39,078 bases of DNA from contig JAUWTM010000018.1 in the NCBI GenBank assembly GCA_030614715.1, forward strand, positions 1-39,078. The letters run 5' to 3'. This document shows, one piece after another, positions 16,344 to 25,030 of this stretch. Below the pieces are notes generated by a model that was not told where the DNA came from, did not search any database, and saw only the letters and a list, made by a program, of their open reading frames with translations. The DNA comes from Planctomycetota bacterium. Lineage in GTDB: Bacteria > JAJVIF01 > JAPKYR01. Each line of letters begins with the position of its first letter. The stretch's first letter is position 1. The position numbers were made by a program, and so were the translations under genes.

Positions 16344-18194
16344 ATGGAAAACCTCAGGTCAATCGAAGATTTCAGAAGACTCCAGGCGATCTTGCTTGAA
16401 AATACAGACTCTGGTATCCCGACTATCATAATTAATGCGGGTACATGCGGTCAGGCGAGTGGAGCCAATGAAATAATCAGAACGGCGAAGAGCAAGATAC
16501 TTGGGAAACGATTAGTAGACAAAGTTAAGCTCAGGATCACCGGTTGTCATGGTTTCTGCCAGATGGAACCATCGATTCTTATCGAACCCGGCAGGACATT
16601 TTATCCAAACGTTAAACCGAAGGATGTAGAGCGTATTCTCGATGCGGTGCTTTACGATGAGGTCGTTGAAGATCTTCTATACGTTGATCCTTCATCTGGT
16701 GACAGGATCGAGAAACAGGAGGATATTCCATTTTTCAATAAGCAGGCCCGCATTCTCCTTGGCCTGAATGAGAAAGTTGACCCGATTCGTATTTATAATT
16801 ACATCGAAAACGGCGGATATTCATCACTTTGCAGGATCCTTGAGAACAAGCACCCTTGGTGGGTAATAGAACAGGTAAAGATATCAGGACTGCGCGGGCG
16901 TGGGGGAGCAGGTTTTCCAACTGGAATTAAATGGGAACTGCTTGCCAAACAGCAGAACGGTGAAGGTAAATATATTGTGTGTAATGCGGATGAGGGTGAC
17001 CCAGGCGCATACATGGACAGGAGTGTGCTGGAGGGCAGCCCACACAGCATTATTGAGGGCATGATCATTGGTGGATACGCCTCCGGAGCTACTGACGGCG
17101 TAATCTATATACGGAATGAGTATCCCCTGGCAATCAAACACCTGATTATTGCACTTAACCAGGCTCGGACTCTTGGTTTACTCGGTGAGAACATACTTGG
17201 ATCCAACTTCAACTTCGATATCCAGATCGTGAAAGGTGCCGGAGCCTTTGTTTGTGGCGAGGAAACTGCCTTGATGAAGTCTGTCGAGGGTAAAATGGGC
17301 GAACCTCGCCAGCGTCCTCCATTCCCAATTGAAAAAGGGATATACGGTAAACCTACCGTTATCAATAACGTAGAAACCTGGGCCAACATTCCGGTCATTA
17401 TCGACCATGGAGCGGATGAATACGCTAAGACAGGAACTGACGGGAACTCTGGAACCAAGATATTCAGCCTGGTCGGTAAGATAAAGAACACTGGACTGGT
17501 TGAAGTCCCGATGGGCATGACGATCAATGAAATCGTGTTCGACATCGGGGGAGGACCTGTCGGAAAGGCAAAGATAAAAGCCGTTCAGACCGGAGGACCG
17601 TCCGGCGGGTGTATTCCCGCAGATCTGTTTGACCTTCCAATAGATTATGACAGCCTGGCAAAAGTCGGTTCTATTATGGGATCAGGCGGCATGATCGTCA
17701 TGGACGATAACACCTGCATGGTCGATGTTGCGAAGTACTTCATGAATTTCCTGAAGGATGAGTCCTGCGGGAAGTGTTTTACCTGCCGTAAGGGCACTCA
17801 GCGGATGCATGAGATCCTTGATGATATCTCCAGGGGTATTGGAACCCTCGATCAGCTCGATCTCCTCGAAGAACTTGCGTTGGCAGTGAAGGACACGACA
17901 ATGTGCGGCCTGGGCCAGACTGCTTCCAATCCTGTGCTTTCCACGCTGAAATACTTCCGGGATGAATATATCGAGCACATTGAAAACAAGCGATGTCCCG
18001 CCGGAGTCTGCGAAGAACTGATTCAATATTACATAAATGAAGAATGTACCGCGTGTGGGCTCTGCAGAAAAGCATGTCCCGAGGACGCAATTACGGGTGA
18101 AAAGAAAGTTCGGCATGTTATAGACACAGCCAAGTGTATTAAGTGTGGAGCGTGTAAGAGTGTTTGTAAATTCGATGCAGTTGAAACCAGGTAG
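16344..18194 (+). CDS. NuoF/HydB-like NAD(P)H and FMN binding subunit
   Basis: The 616 residues have the HydB-type architecture. An N-terminal thioredoxin-like [2Fe-2S] region (Cys35, Cys68, Cys72 visible) is followed by the NuoF core with the NADH/FMN motif GLRGRGGAGFPTG (182-194) and CNADEGDPGAYMDR. The [4Fe-4S] site is ESCGKCFTCRKG (Cys475, 478, 481) plus Cys521. The C-terminus is a two-cluster ferredoxin domain (about 560-616) with CTACGLCRKACP and CIKCGACKSVC. Plain NuoF lacks the two terminal additions. They are typical of soluble HydABC-type and formate dehydrogenase-linked complexes, which couple NAD(H) and ferredoxin. Expression from a polycistronic message with its neighbours is likely. 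Confidence 0.95.
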   Translation: MENLRSIEDFRRLQAILLENTDSGIPTIIINAGTCGQASGANEIIRTAKSKILGKRLVDKVKLRITGCHGFCQMEPSILIEPGRTFYPNVKPKDVERILDAVLYDEVVEDLLYVDPSSGDRIEKQEDIPFFNKQARILLGLNEKVDPIRIYNYIENGGYSSLCRILENKHPWWVIEQVKISGLRGRGGAGFPTGIKWELLAKQQNGEGKYIVCNADEGDPGAYMDRSVLEGSPHSIIEGMIIGGYASGATDGVIYIRNEYPLAIKHLIIALNQARTLGLLGENILGSNFNFDIQIVKGAGAFVCGEETALMKSVEGKMGEPRQRPPFPIEKGIYGKPTVINNVETWANIPVIIDHGADEYAKTGTDGNSGTKIFSLVGKIKNTGLVEVPMGMTINEIVFDIGGGPVGKAKIKAVQTGGPSGGCIPADLFDLPIDYDSLAKVGSIMGSGGMIVMDDNTCMVDVAKYFMNFLKDESCGKCFTCRKGTQRMHEILDDISRGIGTLDQLDLLEELALAVKDTTMCGLGQTASNPVLSTLKYFRDEYIEHIENKRCPAGVCEELIQYYINEECTACGLCRKACPEDAITGEKKVRHVIDTAKCIKCGACKSVCKFDAVETR

Positions 18195-18225
18195 TAGTAC
18201 TGAGTTCAAACCAGGAACGAAAGCA

Positions 18226-18903
18226 ATGATCAATCTCACAATAAACGGAATAGATACCCAGGTTCATGAGGGTACTACAATACTTGAGGCTGCTAAATTC
18301 CTTGGATTACCCATCCCCACTCTTTGCCACATGGAAGGGCTGTCACCATACGGCGCATGCAGGCTATGTGTGGTTGAAATCGGTGAGGCTCCGCGAAGCA
18401 AGCTGGTTTCGTCATGCACATATCCCGCTACCGAAGGCCTGAAAGTACGTACAGCGACCTCACGGGTTTTGAAAGCCAGGAAGATGGTCATTGAACTGCT
18501 CCTCGCTACCTGTCCACAATCGAAGATCATTCAGGATCTGGCATCGGAGCACCATGTCCGCCAGCAGAGATTCAAACAGGAGCATGAAGACTGCATTTTA
18601 TGCGGACTCTGCACCCGCATATGCGAAGAGCAGATGATGGCTAAGGCAATTGGATTTCGGGGACGTGGTGGTAACCGGAGTATCGGAACCCCATTCGATG
18701 TCGAATCCGAAGAATGCCGGCGATGTGGTGGCTGTATGTATGTCTGTCCGGTATGCCAGTTACGCTGCACGTTTAATGAGCCGGAGAAGGCAATATGCAA
18801 CGGTTGCATAAACCTTGCTGCTCCCTGCGTTGAAAAAGATCAATTTGATGACCTGATGTGCTACATGGATCCCTGTGTAGCCTGTGAAATAGAAAAGGAC
18901 TGA
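18226..18903 (+). CDS. Short NuoG/HydA N-terminal-like iron-sulfur subunit
   Basis: I start it at ATG 18226 because the protein then opens with the normal ferredoxin strand MINLTINGID. An in-frame upstream start would overlap the NuoF-like gene. The 225 residues hold a plant-type [2Fe-2S] domain (Cys34, 45, 48, 64) and a two-cluster ferredoxin domain (Cys123, 126, 129, 133 and 164, 167, 170, 174). The tail is unusually Cys-rich (177, 181, 191, 194, 201, 212, 217, 220). It has no [FeFe]-hydrogenase H-cluster domain and no molybdopterin domain, so the catalytic part must be another protein. The next gene, 20 bp downstream, is the obvious candidate. The tail may hold another cluster that docks to it. 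Confidence 0.9.
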   Translation: MINLTINGIDTQVHEGTTILEAAKFLGLPIPTLCHMEGLSPYGACRLCVVEIGEAPRSKLVSSCTYPATEGLKVRTATSRVLKARKMVIELLLATCPQSKIIQDLASEHHVRQQRFKQEHEDCILCGLCTRICEEQMMAKAIGFRGRGGNRSIGTPFDVESEECRRCGGCMYVCPVCQLRCTFNEPEKAICNGCINLAAPCVEKDQFDDLMCYMDPCVACEIEKD

Positions 18904-18923
18904 CCAGAATCAAGGAGAACAAA

Positions 18924-20507
18924 ATGTCTTATTCGAGAATTAACGCTTCAGCTGCCACATTGACGAAGAACAGGACTGAAGATTCAATATCACCGAATTC
19001 GGGGATGTGCGCCACATGTATCGACGGCTGTATCGGTATGTGCGAGATAGGCAAGTCTGCATACCGTGGCCATGAGGTTATCTATCCTCAGCCGTTCGGA
19101 GTGATTACCACTGCAGCAGAAAAAGAATACCCGGTAGACTATTCACATTTCAACATAATGGGTACAGCTGTCGGTGCACATGGAATCGAAGCCGACAGTG
19201 ATAAGGCAGTGTTCCCTGCTGTCAGTCTGGAAACTACATTCGGTCATGACAATGGCATTAAATTCAAATTGCCAATCATGATTCCGGGTATCGGTTCGAC
19301 AAATATCGCCAAGAACAACTGGGAGGGACTTGCGATTGGAACAGCTCTTTCCGGTACCGGCCTGACCATCGGTGAGAACGTCGTAGGAATGGATCCTGAA
19401 TCTGTCATTAAAAACGGCCGGGTGGTTGATACCGTAGACCTGAAGCGCAGGGTGCAACTGTTTACGGATCACCAGCGTGACGGGTATGGAGCGATCGTAG
19501 TACAGGCGAACATCGAGGACACGCGCCTGGGAGTACAGGAATATGCCATTGAGAAACTTGGCGTTCAATGCGTAGAGTTAAAATGGGGACAGGGTGCGAA
19601 AAATATCGGGGGCGAGGTTAAGATCAAGGACCTTAAGAAAGCCCAGTTCCTGTATGAGCGTGGCTATATTGTGCTGCCTGATCCTACCGATCCCAGTGTG
19701 ATCGATGCATTCGAGAAGGGTGCATTCACTGAGTTCGAAAGGCATTCACGTGTAGGAATGGTCACCGAGGAATCGTTTGCGCAAAGGGTTGAAGAACTTC
19801 GAGCTGCCGGAGCTAAATATGTCTTCTTAAAGACTGGAGCATACCGTCCAGCAGATCTGGCCCGGGCTGTCAAGTTTTCCTCAAAATACAAAATTGACCT
19901 TCTGACAGTCGACGGTGCCGGTGGCGGCACAGGCATGAGTCCGTGGCGAATGATGAATGAGTGGGGCATGCCTCCAGTGGAAATTCACTCTCTTCTTTAC
20001 CACTATGCCAAGCGTCTTGACGATGCTGGTGAGTATGTTCCTCCGTTAACCGTTGCTGGTGGATTCACCTTCGAGGATCAGATGTTCAAGGGACTGGCCT
20101 TGTGCGCACCTTATTCAAAGCTTGTGGGTATGGCAAGGAGTCCTATCGCCGCTGCAATGGTTGGTAAAACCATCGGCAAGACAATCGATGAGCACCAGGT
20201 CCCCGTTTATGTTGAGCGCTTCGGACATTCCATAGATAAAATATTCGTAACCGCCTCTCACCTCAGGAAAGAGCTGGGTGATGATGAATTTGAAAGGATC
20301 CCAACGGGCGCAATCGGACTGTATACGTACTACGAACGCCTTGCACAGGGTTTACGCCAGATGATGGCTGGCAGCCGCAAGTTCGCCCTTGAGTACATGT
20401 CCCGTGATGATCTGGCGGCACTGACCCCTGAGGCTGCTGAGATAAGCGGTATTAAGTACGTAATGGATGTCGATAAGGACGAGGTTGATAAAATCCTGGG
20501 TTGCTAG
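18924..20507 (+). CDS. FMN-binding glutamate-synthase-like protein (GltS domain), substrate unknown
   Basis: A ribosome site (AAGGAG) precedes the ATG. The 527 residues consist of a Cys-rich N-terminus and a TIM-barrel GltS domain with FMN-site sequences such as VDGAGGGTGMSPWR and LTVAGGF. The N-terminus has Cys29-x2-Cys32-x3-Cys36-x3-Cys40, likely an iron-sulfur site. True glutamate synthases have a glutaminase domain and, after the barrel, a Cys motif for a [3Fe-4S] cluster. Neither is visible here: the corresponding stretch reads LCAPYSKLVGMARSPIAAAM. I therefore do not call it glutamate synthase. Its place as the last gene after NuoE-, NuoF- and NuoG-like subunits suggests it is the catalytic flavoprotein of that complex. 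A terminator follows. Confidence 0.9.
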   Translation: MSYSRINASAATLTKNRTEDSISPNSGMCATCIDGCIGMCEIGKSAYRGHEVIYPQPFGVITTAAEKEYPVDYSHFNIMGTAVGAHGIEADSDKAVFPAVSLETTFGHDNGIKFKLPIMIPGIGSTNIAKNNWEGLAIGTALSGTGLTIGENVVGMDPESVIKNGRVVDTVDLKRRVQLFTDHQRDGYGAIVVQANIEDTRLGVQEYAIEKLGVQCVELKWGQGAKNIGGEVKIKDLKKAQFLYERGYIVLPDPTDPSVIDAFEKGAFTEFERHSRVGMVTEESFAQRVEELRAAGAKYVFLKTGAYRPADLARAVKFSSKYKIDLLTVDGAGGGTGMSPWRMMNEWGMPPVEIHSLLYHYAKRLDDAGEYVPPLTVAGGFTFEDQMFKGLALCAPYSKLVGMARSPIAAAMVGKTIGKTIDEHQVPVYVERFGHSIDKIFVTASHLRKELGDDEFERIPTGAIGLYTYYERLAQGLRQMMAGSRKFALEYMSRDDLAALTPEAAEISGIKYVMDVDKDEVDKILGC

Positions 20508-20605
20508 GCTGCATGCCCATGATCTCAGGATTCAGATAGAGATAGAATCTACAGACGCAGGATTATAATTGAGACAAAATCTGACACGCTGTTTATACAG
20601 CCTTG

Positions 20606-20640
20606 GCCGGGGTAGATGGAACTGCCCCGGTCATTTTGTT
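20606..20640 (+). terminator. Terminator at the end of the redox operon
   Basis: GCCGGGG and CCCCGGT form a GC-rich stem with a 12-nt loop at 20606-20631. It is followed on the plus strand by TCATTTTGTTATTT. The opposite strand lacks a T-run, so it serves the plus-strand operon ending at 20507 better than the convergent asparaginase gene. Confidence 0.65.
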
Positions 20641-20678
20641 ATTTCATTCATTGAGGGCTTTACAACGATTATGACAAT

Positions 20679-22244
20679 CTACCGGCTGTCCACAGTGCTT
20701 CCTGAGTAAATACAGAACTCCGCACTCTCCCATTTAAATGATCCTCTGGAATCCTCGTCAATTGATACTGTAAAAGATACCTTCATCCCGGGTTTGATCA
20801 GCTTTCGGGCTACCCTCGTTACATTCAACGATACAATAGACGGTTCGTCATTCACCATTCTCAGAAACTCACCGGCGTAATTCGGATTTTTATCATCAAG
20901 TGTGTCAGAAGATCCCAGATTAAGAAAAACCCTGATTGCCACTGGTTCCTTGAGCGGATGATTTTCAACTTTGGCATTTCTGAATCTTAATACTGCCGAG
21001 CTGATTTTCCAGCCCGTCCAGTCACCGGGCAGGATATCGACTGCCGCCAGTCGTACCCGATGTTGTGAAGCATTAAGTTCGTTCTTTTCATGTTTTCTGA
21101 AACGAGTTGTGAAGACCGACAGAGACATCTCACCTTCAAGGTCCTGCTGCATGAGGTCGGCCACCTCATTCTCAGAAAGATCCTCGTCTCCAAGCAGAAC
21201 CATCATCTTGCACAACGCAGCCTCATCAGTAATATCCAGGCCCGAGATAATACCTATTTCCAGGAGTTTAGCGCTGCTTTCGTATAATCCAAGATCAACC
21301 ATGCCCCTCGTGCACTGTGTAACATTCTGGATTATCACTCCTCTCTCTACCGCTTTCCTGAATGGTTCCAGGAAATCCGGACTAGTTGGTATATTTCCCG
21401 ATCCGAATGAGCAAAGGATTATCCCTCTCAAGCTTGGAGCATTGATCAGACGCTGTACGACATCGGTGTCCTGGATGCCCGGGAATACATTGAACGATAA
21501 TACATTCGAGTCCATATGGCGTCGAATTCTGAACGACTGGGTCGGCATCTGACGAATGTGCCTGGTATCGATATGTATTTTATCTCCCGCCCATCCAAGG
21601 CGAGGGTAATTCGGGCTGGTGTATGCGCTGTAACCACTGGCGTCCCCTTTTATACAACGATTACCCCTGTAAAGTTCATCACGAAAGAAAATACATACCT
21701 CCGGTACGACAGGAATTCCGGAGTCCTTGGGATTGGCAATTCTCAGGGAGGTGATAAGGTTCTGTTCAGCGTCGTTCCTTGCCTGGTATAAATGGCTCCG
21801 CTGTGCACCTGTCAGGATAACCGGTTTTCCGAGGTTCACCAGCATGAATGAAAGAACCGATGCTGTATACACCATTGTATCGGTGCCGTGGAGAATCACA
21901 AATCCTTCATAATTATCGTAGTTCTCTTCGATCTTCTCCGCCATCATGCGCCACTCGAGCGGTCCAATGTTGCATGAATCGGTAGGCGCGGGGAAACTCC
22001 ATCCTGACACCGGGAAGTCAAGGTCATTCAAGGCCGGTGTAAGTTCGAAAAGTTCATCCCATTGAATAACGGTCCTCGGGCTGTCAGGATCGTTCGGGTC
22101 CCGTGGTTTCGATCCGATCGTCCCGCCCGTGTAAATTACAAATACACCTTTATTAGTTTCAGTGTCCAATAACAGCTCCTTCTGTAACCTTGTTGGATCC
22201 TTACCTGAGAAGGATAACATTATTCTCAGGTTATGGAAATCCAT
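20679..22244 (-). CDS. L-asparaginase-family amidohydrolase with extra C-terminal domain
   Basis: Residues of about 33-375 are a type I (cytosolic) asparaginase fold: YTGGTIG with nucleophile Thr42, HGTDTM with Thr121-Asp122, and the following VILTGAQ. These enzymes hydrolyse asparagine to aspartate and ammonia. There is no signal peptide. The start is uncertain (ATG 22244 or ATG 22220), and neither has a clear ribosome site. About 140 extra residues at the C-terminus (from about 380) are beta-rich with no motif I recognise; type I enzymes are usually 330-350 residues. The extension might bind a partner or alter oligomerisation. Related proteins include the archaeal GatD amidotransferase subunit, but a GatE partner is not next to it. 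Confidence 0.9.
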   Translation of the reverse strand: MDFHNLRIMLSFSGKDPTRLQKELLLDTETNKGVFVIYTGGTIGSKPRDPNDPDSPRTVIQWDELFELTPALNDLDFPVSGWSFPAPTDSCNIGPLEWRMMAEKIEENYDNYEGFVILHGTDTMVYTASVLSFMLVNLGKPVILTGAQRSHLYQARNDAEQNLITSLRIANPKDSGIPVVPEVCIFFRDELYRGNRCIKGDASGYSAYTSPNYPRLGWAGDKIHIDTRHIRQMPTQSFRIRRHMDSNVLSFNVFPGIQDTDVVQRLINAPSLRGIILCSFGSGNIPTSPDFLEPFRKAVERGVIIQNVTQCTRGMVDLGLYESSAKLLEIGIISGLDITDEAALCKMMVLLGDEDLSENEVADLMQQDLEGEMSLSVFTTRFRKHEKNELNASQHRVRLAAVDILPGDWTGWKISSAVLRFRNAKVENHPLKEPVAIRVFLNLGSSDTLDDKNPNYAGEFLRMVNDEPSIVSLNVTRVARKLIKPGMKVSFTVSIDEDSRGSFKWESAEFCIYSGSTVDSR

Positions 22245-22370
22245 CAGTAAGCGGTACTAAAAGGGAACGAAAAACCTGCTTCAGTGGTGCCGACTGGGTG
22301 ACCGTTGAAGATGCACATCCCGCGAGTATCACCCAAGAAGAAGCAATGTTGATCCACGAACTCAGCCCCA

Positions 22371-22403
22371 TTAATAAAAAGAGACCGCATTGTGCGGTCT
22401 CTT
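22371..22403 (-). terminator. Strong intrinsic terminator of acs
   Basis: A perfect 11-bp stem, AAGAGACCGCA (22379-22389) and TGCGGTCTCTT (22393-22403), with a 3-nt loop. It is followed on the minus strand by TTTTTATTAA. It lies 29 nt past the acs stop codon. Confidence 0.85.
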
Positions 22404-22431
22404 GATAGTTTAATTTAAAAAACTGAAGTGA

Positions 22432-24405
22432 TTACCCGTCGTCTTTGGCCAAAGCTGAAAGGTTTGAAAGTACGTTGTGATCTTCCAGCGTGGTCGTGTC
22501 GCCCATCGGGGTCTTACCCGCGGCGATCTCTTTCAGAAGACGTCTCATGATCTTGCCGGAACGGGTCTTCGGTAGCGAATCGGTGAATAGGATCTTCTTC
22601 GGACGCGCGAGTTTTCCGATCTCCTTGGCGACGTGCGCCTTCAACTCGTTGACCATGTCCGGACCCGGCTCGAAGTCGCCCTCAAGCGTCACGAACGCGT
22701 AGATCGCTTCGCCTGTCAGCTCGTCGGGTGCGCCAACAACCGCGGCCTCGACAACCTTCGGGTGCGCCACCAGCGCGCTCTCGACCTCCATCGTGCCGAG
22801 ACGGTGACCGGAGACGTTCAGCACGTCGTCCAGTCGTCCCATGATCCAGAAGTATCCACGCTCGTCACGCCTGGCAGAGTCGCCGGCCTTGTACATGCCG
22901 GGAATCTCGGACCAGTAGACTTCCTTGTAGCGCTCCGCGTCGCCCCAGAGCGTGCGAAGCATCGACGGCCACGGCTTGCGGATCACGAGGATGCCGCCCT
23001 TGCCATGATCGAGCTCCTTGCCCTCGGCATTCACGATCGCGGCGTCGACTCCCGGAAGCGGAAGCGTGCACGATCCCGGTACCGTCGGTGTCGCGCCCGG
23101 AAGCGGGCTGATCATGATCGCACCGGTCTCTGTCTGCCACCACGTGTCGACGATCGGGCACTTCTCGCCACCGATCACCTCGTGGTACCAGATCCACGCC
23201 TCGGGATTGATCGGCTCTCCGACCGTGCCCAGCAACCGCAGGCTCGAAAGGTCGAACTTGTCCGGATGCTGACGTCCCCACTTCATGAATGCGCGAATCG
23301 CTGTCGGCGCAGTGTAGAAAATGTTGATGTCGTATTTCTCGACGATCTCCCAGAACCGGCCATCATGCGGATGGTTCGGGCCGCCCTCGTACATCACCGT
23401 CGTAGCGCCCAGTCCGAGCGGTCCGTAGACGATGTAACTGTGTCCGGTTACCCAGCCGATGTCAGCCGTGCACCAGTACGTGTCCTCTTCGTGAAGGTCG
23501 AACACTATTTTCGTGGTGTACGCGGTTCCGACCATGTAGCCGCCGGTCGTGTGAACGATTCCCTTCGGCTTTCCGGTCGTTCCGGATGTGTATAGGATGT
23601 AAAGCGGGTGCTCGCTGTCCAGCGGTACCGCCTCGAATTTGCCACTCTTGCCCTCCATCACGTCGTGCCACCAGTGGTCGCGCTTCTCGTCCCAGTTGAT
23701 CGCGGGTCCCTTGTCGCCTACACGCTTGACCACTACCACGTTCTCCACGCAGTCGCAGCCCTTGACAGCCTCGTCGGTCGCTTCCTTCAGCGGTATCGTC
23801 TTGCCGCGGCGCCAGCCGTGATCGGCCGTGATTACCATCTTCGCCTCGGCGTCGAGAATCCTGTCCTTCAGCGCTTCCGCTGAAAAACCGCCGAACACGA
23901 TCGAGTGCGGCGCACCGATCCTGGCGCACGCCAGCATCGCGATCGGAAGCTCAGGGACCATCGGCATGTACAGGCACACCCTGTCGCCGGTCTTGATCCC
24001 GAGCTCGGTCAGTGCGTTTGCGAACTTGCATACCTCGTGGTGAAGCTGCTGGTAGGTGAACGTCCGGCTGTCGCCGGGCTCCCCCTCCCAGATGATCGCA
24101 GCACGGTTCTTCTTCCACGTCGTCAGGTGACGGTCGAGGCAGTTGTACGACAGGTTTGTCTTCCCGCCTATGAACCACTTTGCGACCGGTGCTTCCGACC
24201 AGTCCATTACCTTCGTGTATGGCTCGAACCATACGAAGCCCAGTTCCTTGTTTACCTTGTCCCAGAATCCTTCCGGATCAGCAATGCTATCCTTCCAGAT
24301 TTTCTCGTACTCCTCCATGCTCTTGATGTGAGCGGTCGCCGAAAACTCCTCCGGCGGCGGGAATATCCTTGATTCTTGCAGTACTACATCGATGTCCTGT
24401 GTCAT
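22432..24405 (-). CDS. acs: Acetyl-CoA synthetase (AMP-forming)
   Basis: This 657-residue cytoplasmic enzyme makes acetyl-CoA from acetate, ATP and CoA through acetyl-AMP. Adenylation motifs are clear: [26 protein letters not shown], and [14 protein letters not shown] in the C-terminal domain. The end has [16 protein letters not shown], whose lysine is the adenylation lysine that is acetylated in Acs proteins. Length and order are as in bacterial Acs. AGAGGA lies 8 nt before the ATG at 24405. The gene is visibly more GC-rich than its neighbours. Upstream are a likely promoter and a perfect CRP/FNR-family site, so expression probably depends on such a regulator. It would feed the acetyl-CoA pool used by the divergent acyl-CoA operon. 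Confidence 0.97.
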   Translation of the reverse strand: MTQDIDVVLQESRIFPPPEEFSATAHIKSMEEYEKIWKDSIADPEGFWDKVNKELGFVWFEPYTKVMDWSEAPVAKWFIGGKTNLSYNCLDRHLTTWKKNRAAIIWEGEPGDSRTFTYQQLHHEVCKFANALTELGIKTGDRVCLYMPMVPELPIAMLACARIGAPHSIVFGGFSAEALKDRILDAEAKMVITADHGWRRGKTIPLKEATDEAVKGCDCVENVVVVKRVGDKGPAINWDEKRDHWWHDVMEGKSGKFEAVPLDSEHPLYILYTSGTTGKPKGIVHTTGGYMVGTAYTTKIVFDLHEEDTYWCTADIGWVTGHSYIVYGPLGLGATTVMYEGGPNHPHDGRFWEIVEKYDINIFYTAPTAIRAFMKWGRQHPDKFDLSSLRLLGTVGEPINPEAWIWYHEVIGGEKCPIVDTWWQTETGAIMISPLPGATPTVPGSCTLPLPGVDAAIVNAEGKELDHGKGGILVIRKPWPSMLRTLWGDAERYKEVYWSEIPGMYKAGDSARRDERGYFWIMGRLDDVLNVSGHRLGTMEVESALVAHPKVVEAAVVGAPDELTGEAIYAFVTLEGDFEPGPDMVNELKAHVAKEIGKLARPKKILFTDSLPKTRSGKIMRRLLKEIAAGKTPMGDTTTLEDHNVLSNLSALAKDDG

Positions 24406-24618
24406 GACAATTCCTCTGTTCTTTGTTTCTGTGTTCTGATTCGCCCGTTTTGATATGTTCCGGGCCGTACTTCACTGGCGATGGCTAAAAGCCAACGTGC
24501 TCAGCCTATCATTTTATGTAGAAAGCGCAAGGCTTGAATCTGCTCGGGCTCGGTCGGATTAAGTTCCAAACTTCACAAAGTACTCATATACTCGCCAAAC
24601 CAACCGGACCAGCGCATA

Positions 24619-24647
24619 TATATAGCTATTTACAGCGCCTTTTTCAA
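24619..24647 (-). promoter_or_regulatory. Candidate acs promoter
   Basis: On the minus strand, TTGAAA (24642-24647) and TATATA (24619-24624) are 17 nt apart. Transcription would start near 24612. The CRP-like palindrome would then be centred about 82 bp upstream, on the helix face used at class I CRP promoters. Confidence 0.4.
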
Positions 24648-24682
24648 CCCCTATTACCCCTTTCATCCCTATTTTACCTCAT

Positions 24683-24704
24683 TTTTGTGACTTTTTTCAC
24701 AAAA
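24683..24704. promoter_or_regulatory. CRP/FNR-family operator
   Basis: Perfect 22-bp palindrome: TTTTGTGA, six bases, TCACAAAA. It contains the canonical TGTGA-N6-TCACA. It lies between acs (minus) and the acyl-CoA dehydrogenase operon (plus), closer to a plausible acs promoter. In E. coli, acs is activated by CRP, which agrees with a regulatory role here. Confidence 0.65.
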
Positions 24705-24867
24705 TAGCGACTTTAGTGTTCCCTGAGCCTGAAAAATGCTGATTTTCAGCCTTTAATGCGATTTAATACCGAGATGGACATTGATGGATAGGTGTGTATT
24801 GTACGGGGGATTATTTATTAATGAAAAGCAAAACAATGATAAGCAGACCGTCGAGATTAAATTTGTT

Positions 24868-24897
24868 TTGACCTTGCACCTTTGATTCTGATATACT
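24868..24897 (+). promoter_or_regulatory. Sigma70-type promoter for the acyl-CoA operon
   Basis: TTGACC (24868-24873), 18 nt, and TATACT (24892-24897), each matching the consensus at five of six positions. The start would be near 24904, 127 nt before the dehydrogenase start codon. Confidence 0.5.
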
Positions 24898-25030
24898 CGC
24901 TGACTCTGTACGGTCGGGCCAATTGTAGTGGTGAGGGGGTCGCTCGCTCTTTTCAGAATATCTGAATAGAGCCCATTCCTGCAGCAATCTCGTCATACCA
25001 CAAGCTGGCTGAGCTAAGGAGGCTTCTTTA

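Larger units (their letters stand above)
24406..25030. other. Divergent regulatory region between acs and the acyl-CoA operon
   Basis: This 625-bp gap has no convincing gene. It is AT-rich in the middle (24600-24720) and contains, from left to right, a small hairpin TGGCT-AAA-AGCCA in the acs leader, a candidate acs promoter, a CRP/FNR-type palindrome and a candidate promoter for the plus-strand operon. The leaders on both sides are long (about 200 nt for acs, about 125 nt for the dehydrogenase), which leaves room for post-transcriptional control. No known riboswitch was recognised. Confidence 0.6.

Noticed and set aside
15436-20507. [FeFe]-hydrogenase
   Set aside because: The NuoEFG-like layout suggested HydABC. 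However, the short NuoG-like protein ends before any H-cluster domain, and no other hydrogenase motif is present.
18924-20507. Conventional glutamate synthase large subunit
   Set aside because: There is no glutaminase domain, no post-barrel [3Fe-4S] Cys motif and no adjacent GltD-type subunit.
22633-23595. 320-residue plus-strand frame opposite acs
   Set aside because: It is fully antisense to a clear acetyl-CoA synthetase. The long open frame is a by-product of the GC-rich codons, and the product has Arg/Val/Asp-rich low-information sequence with no domain.
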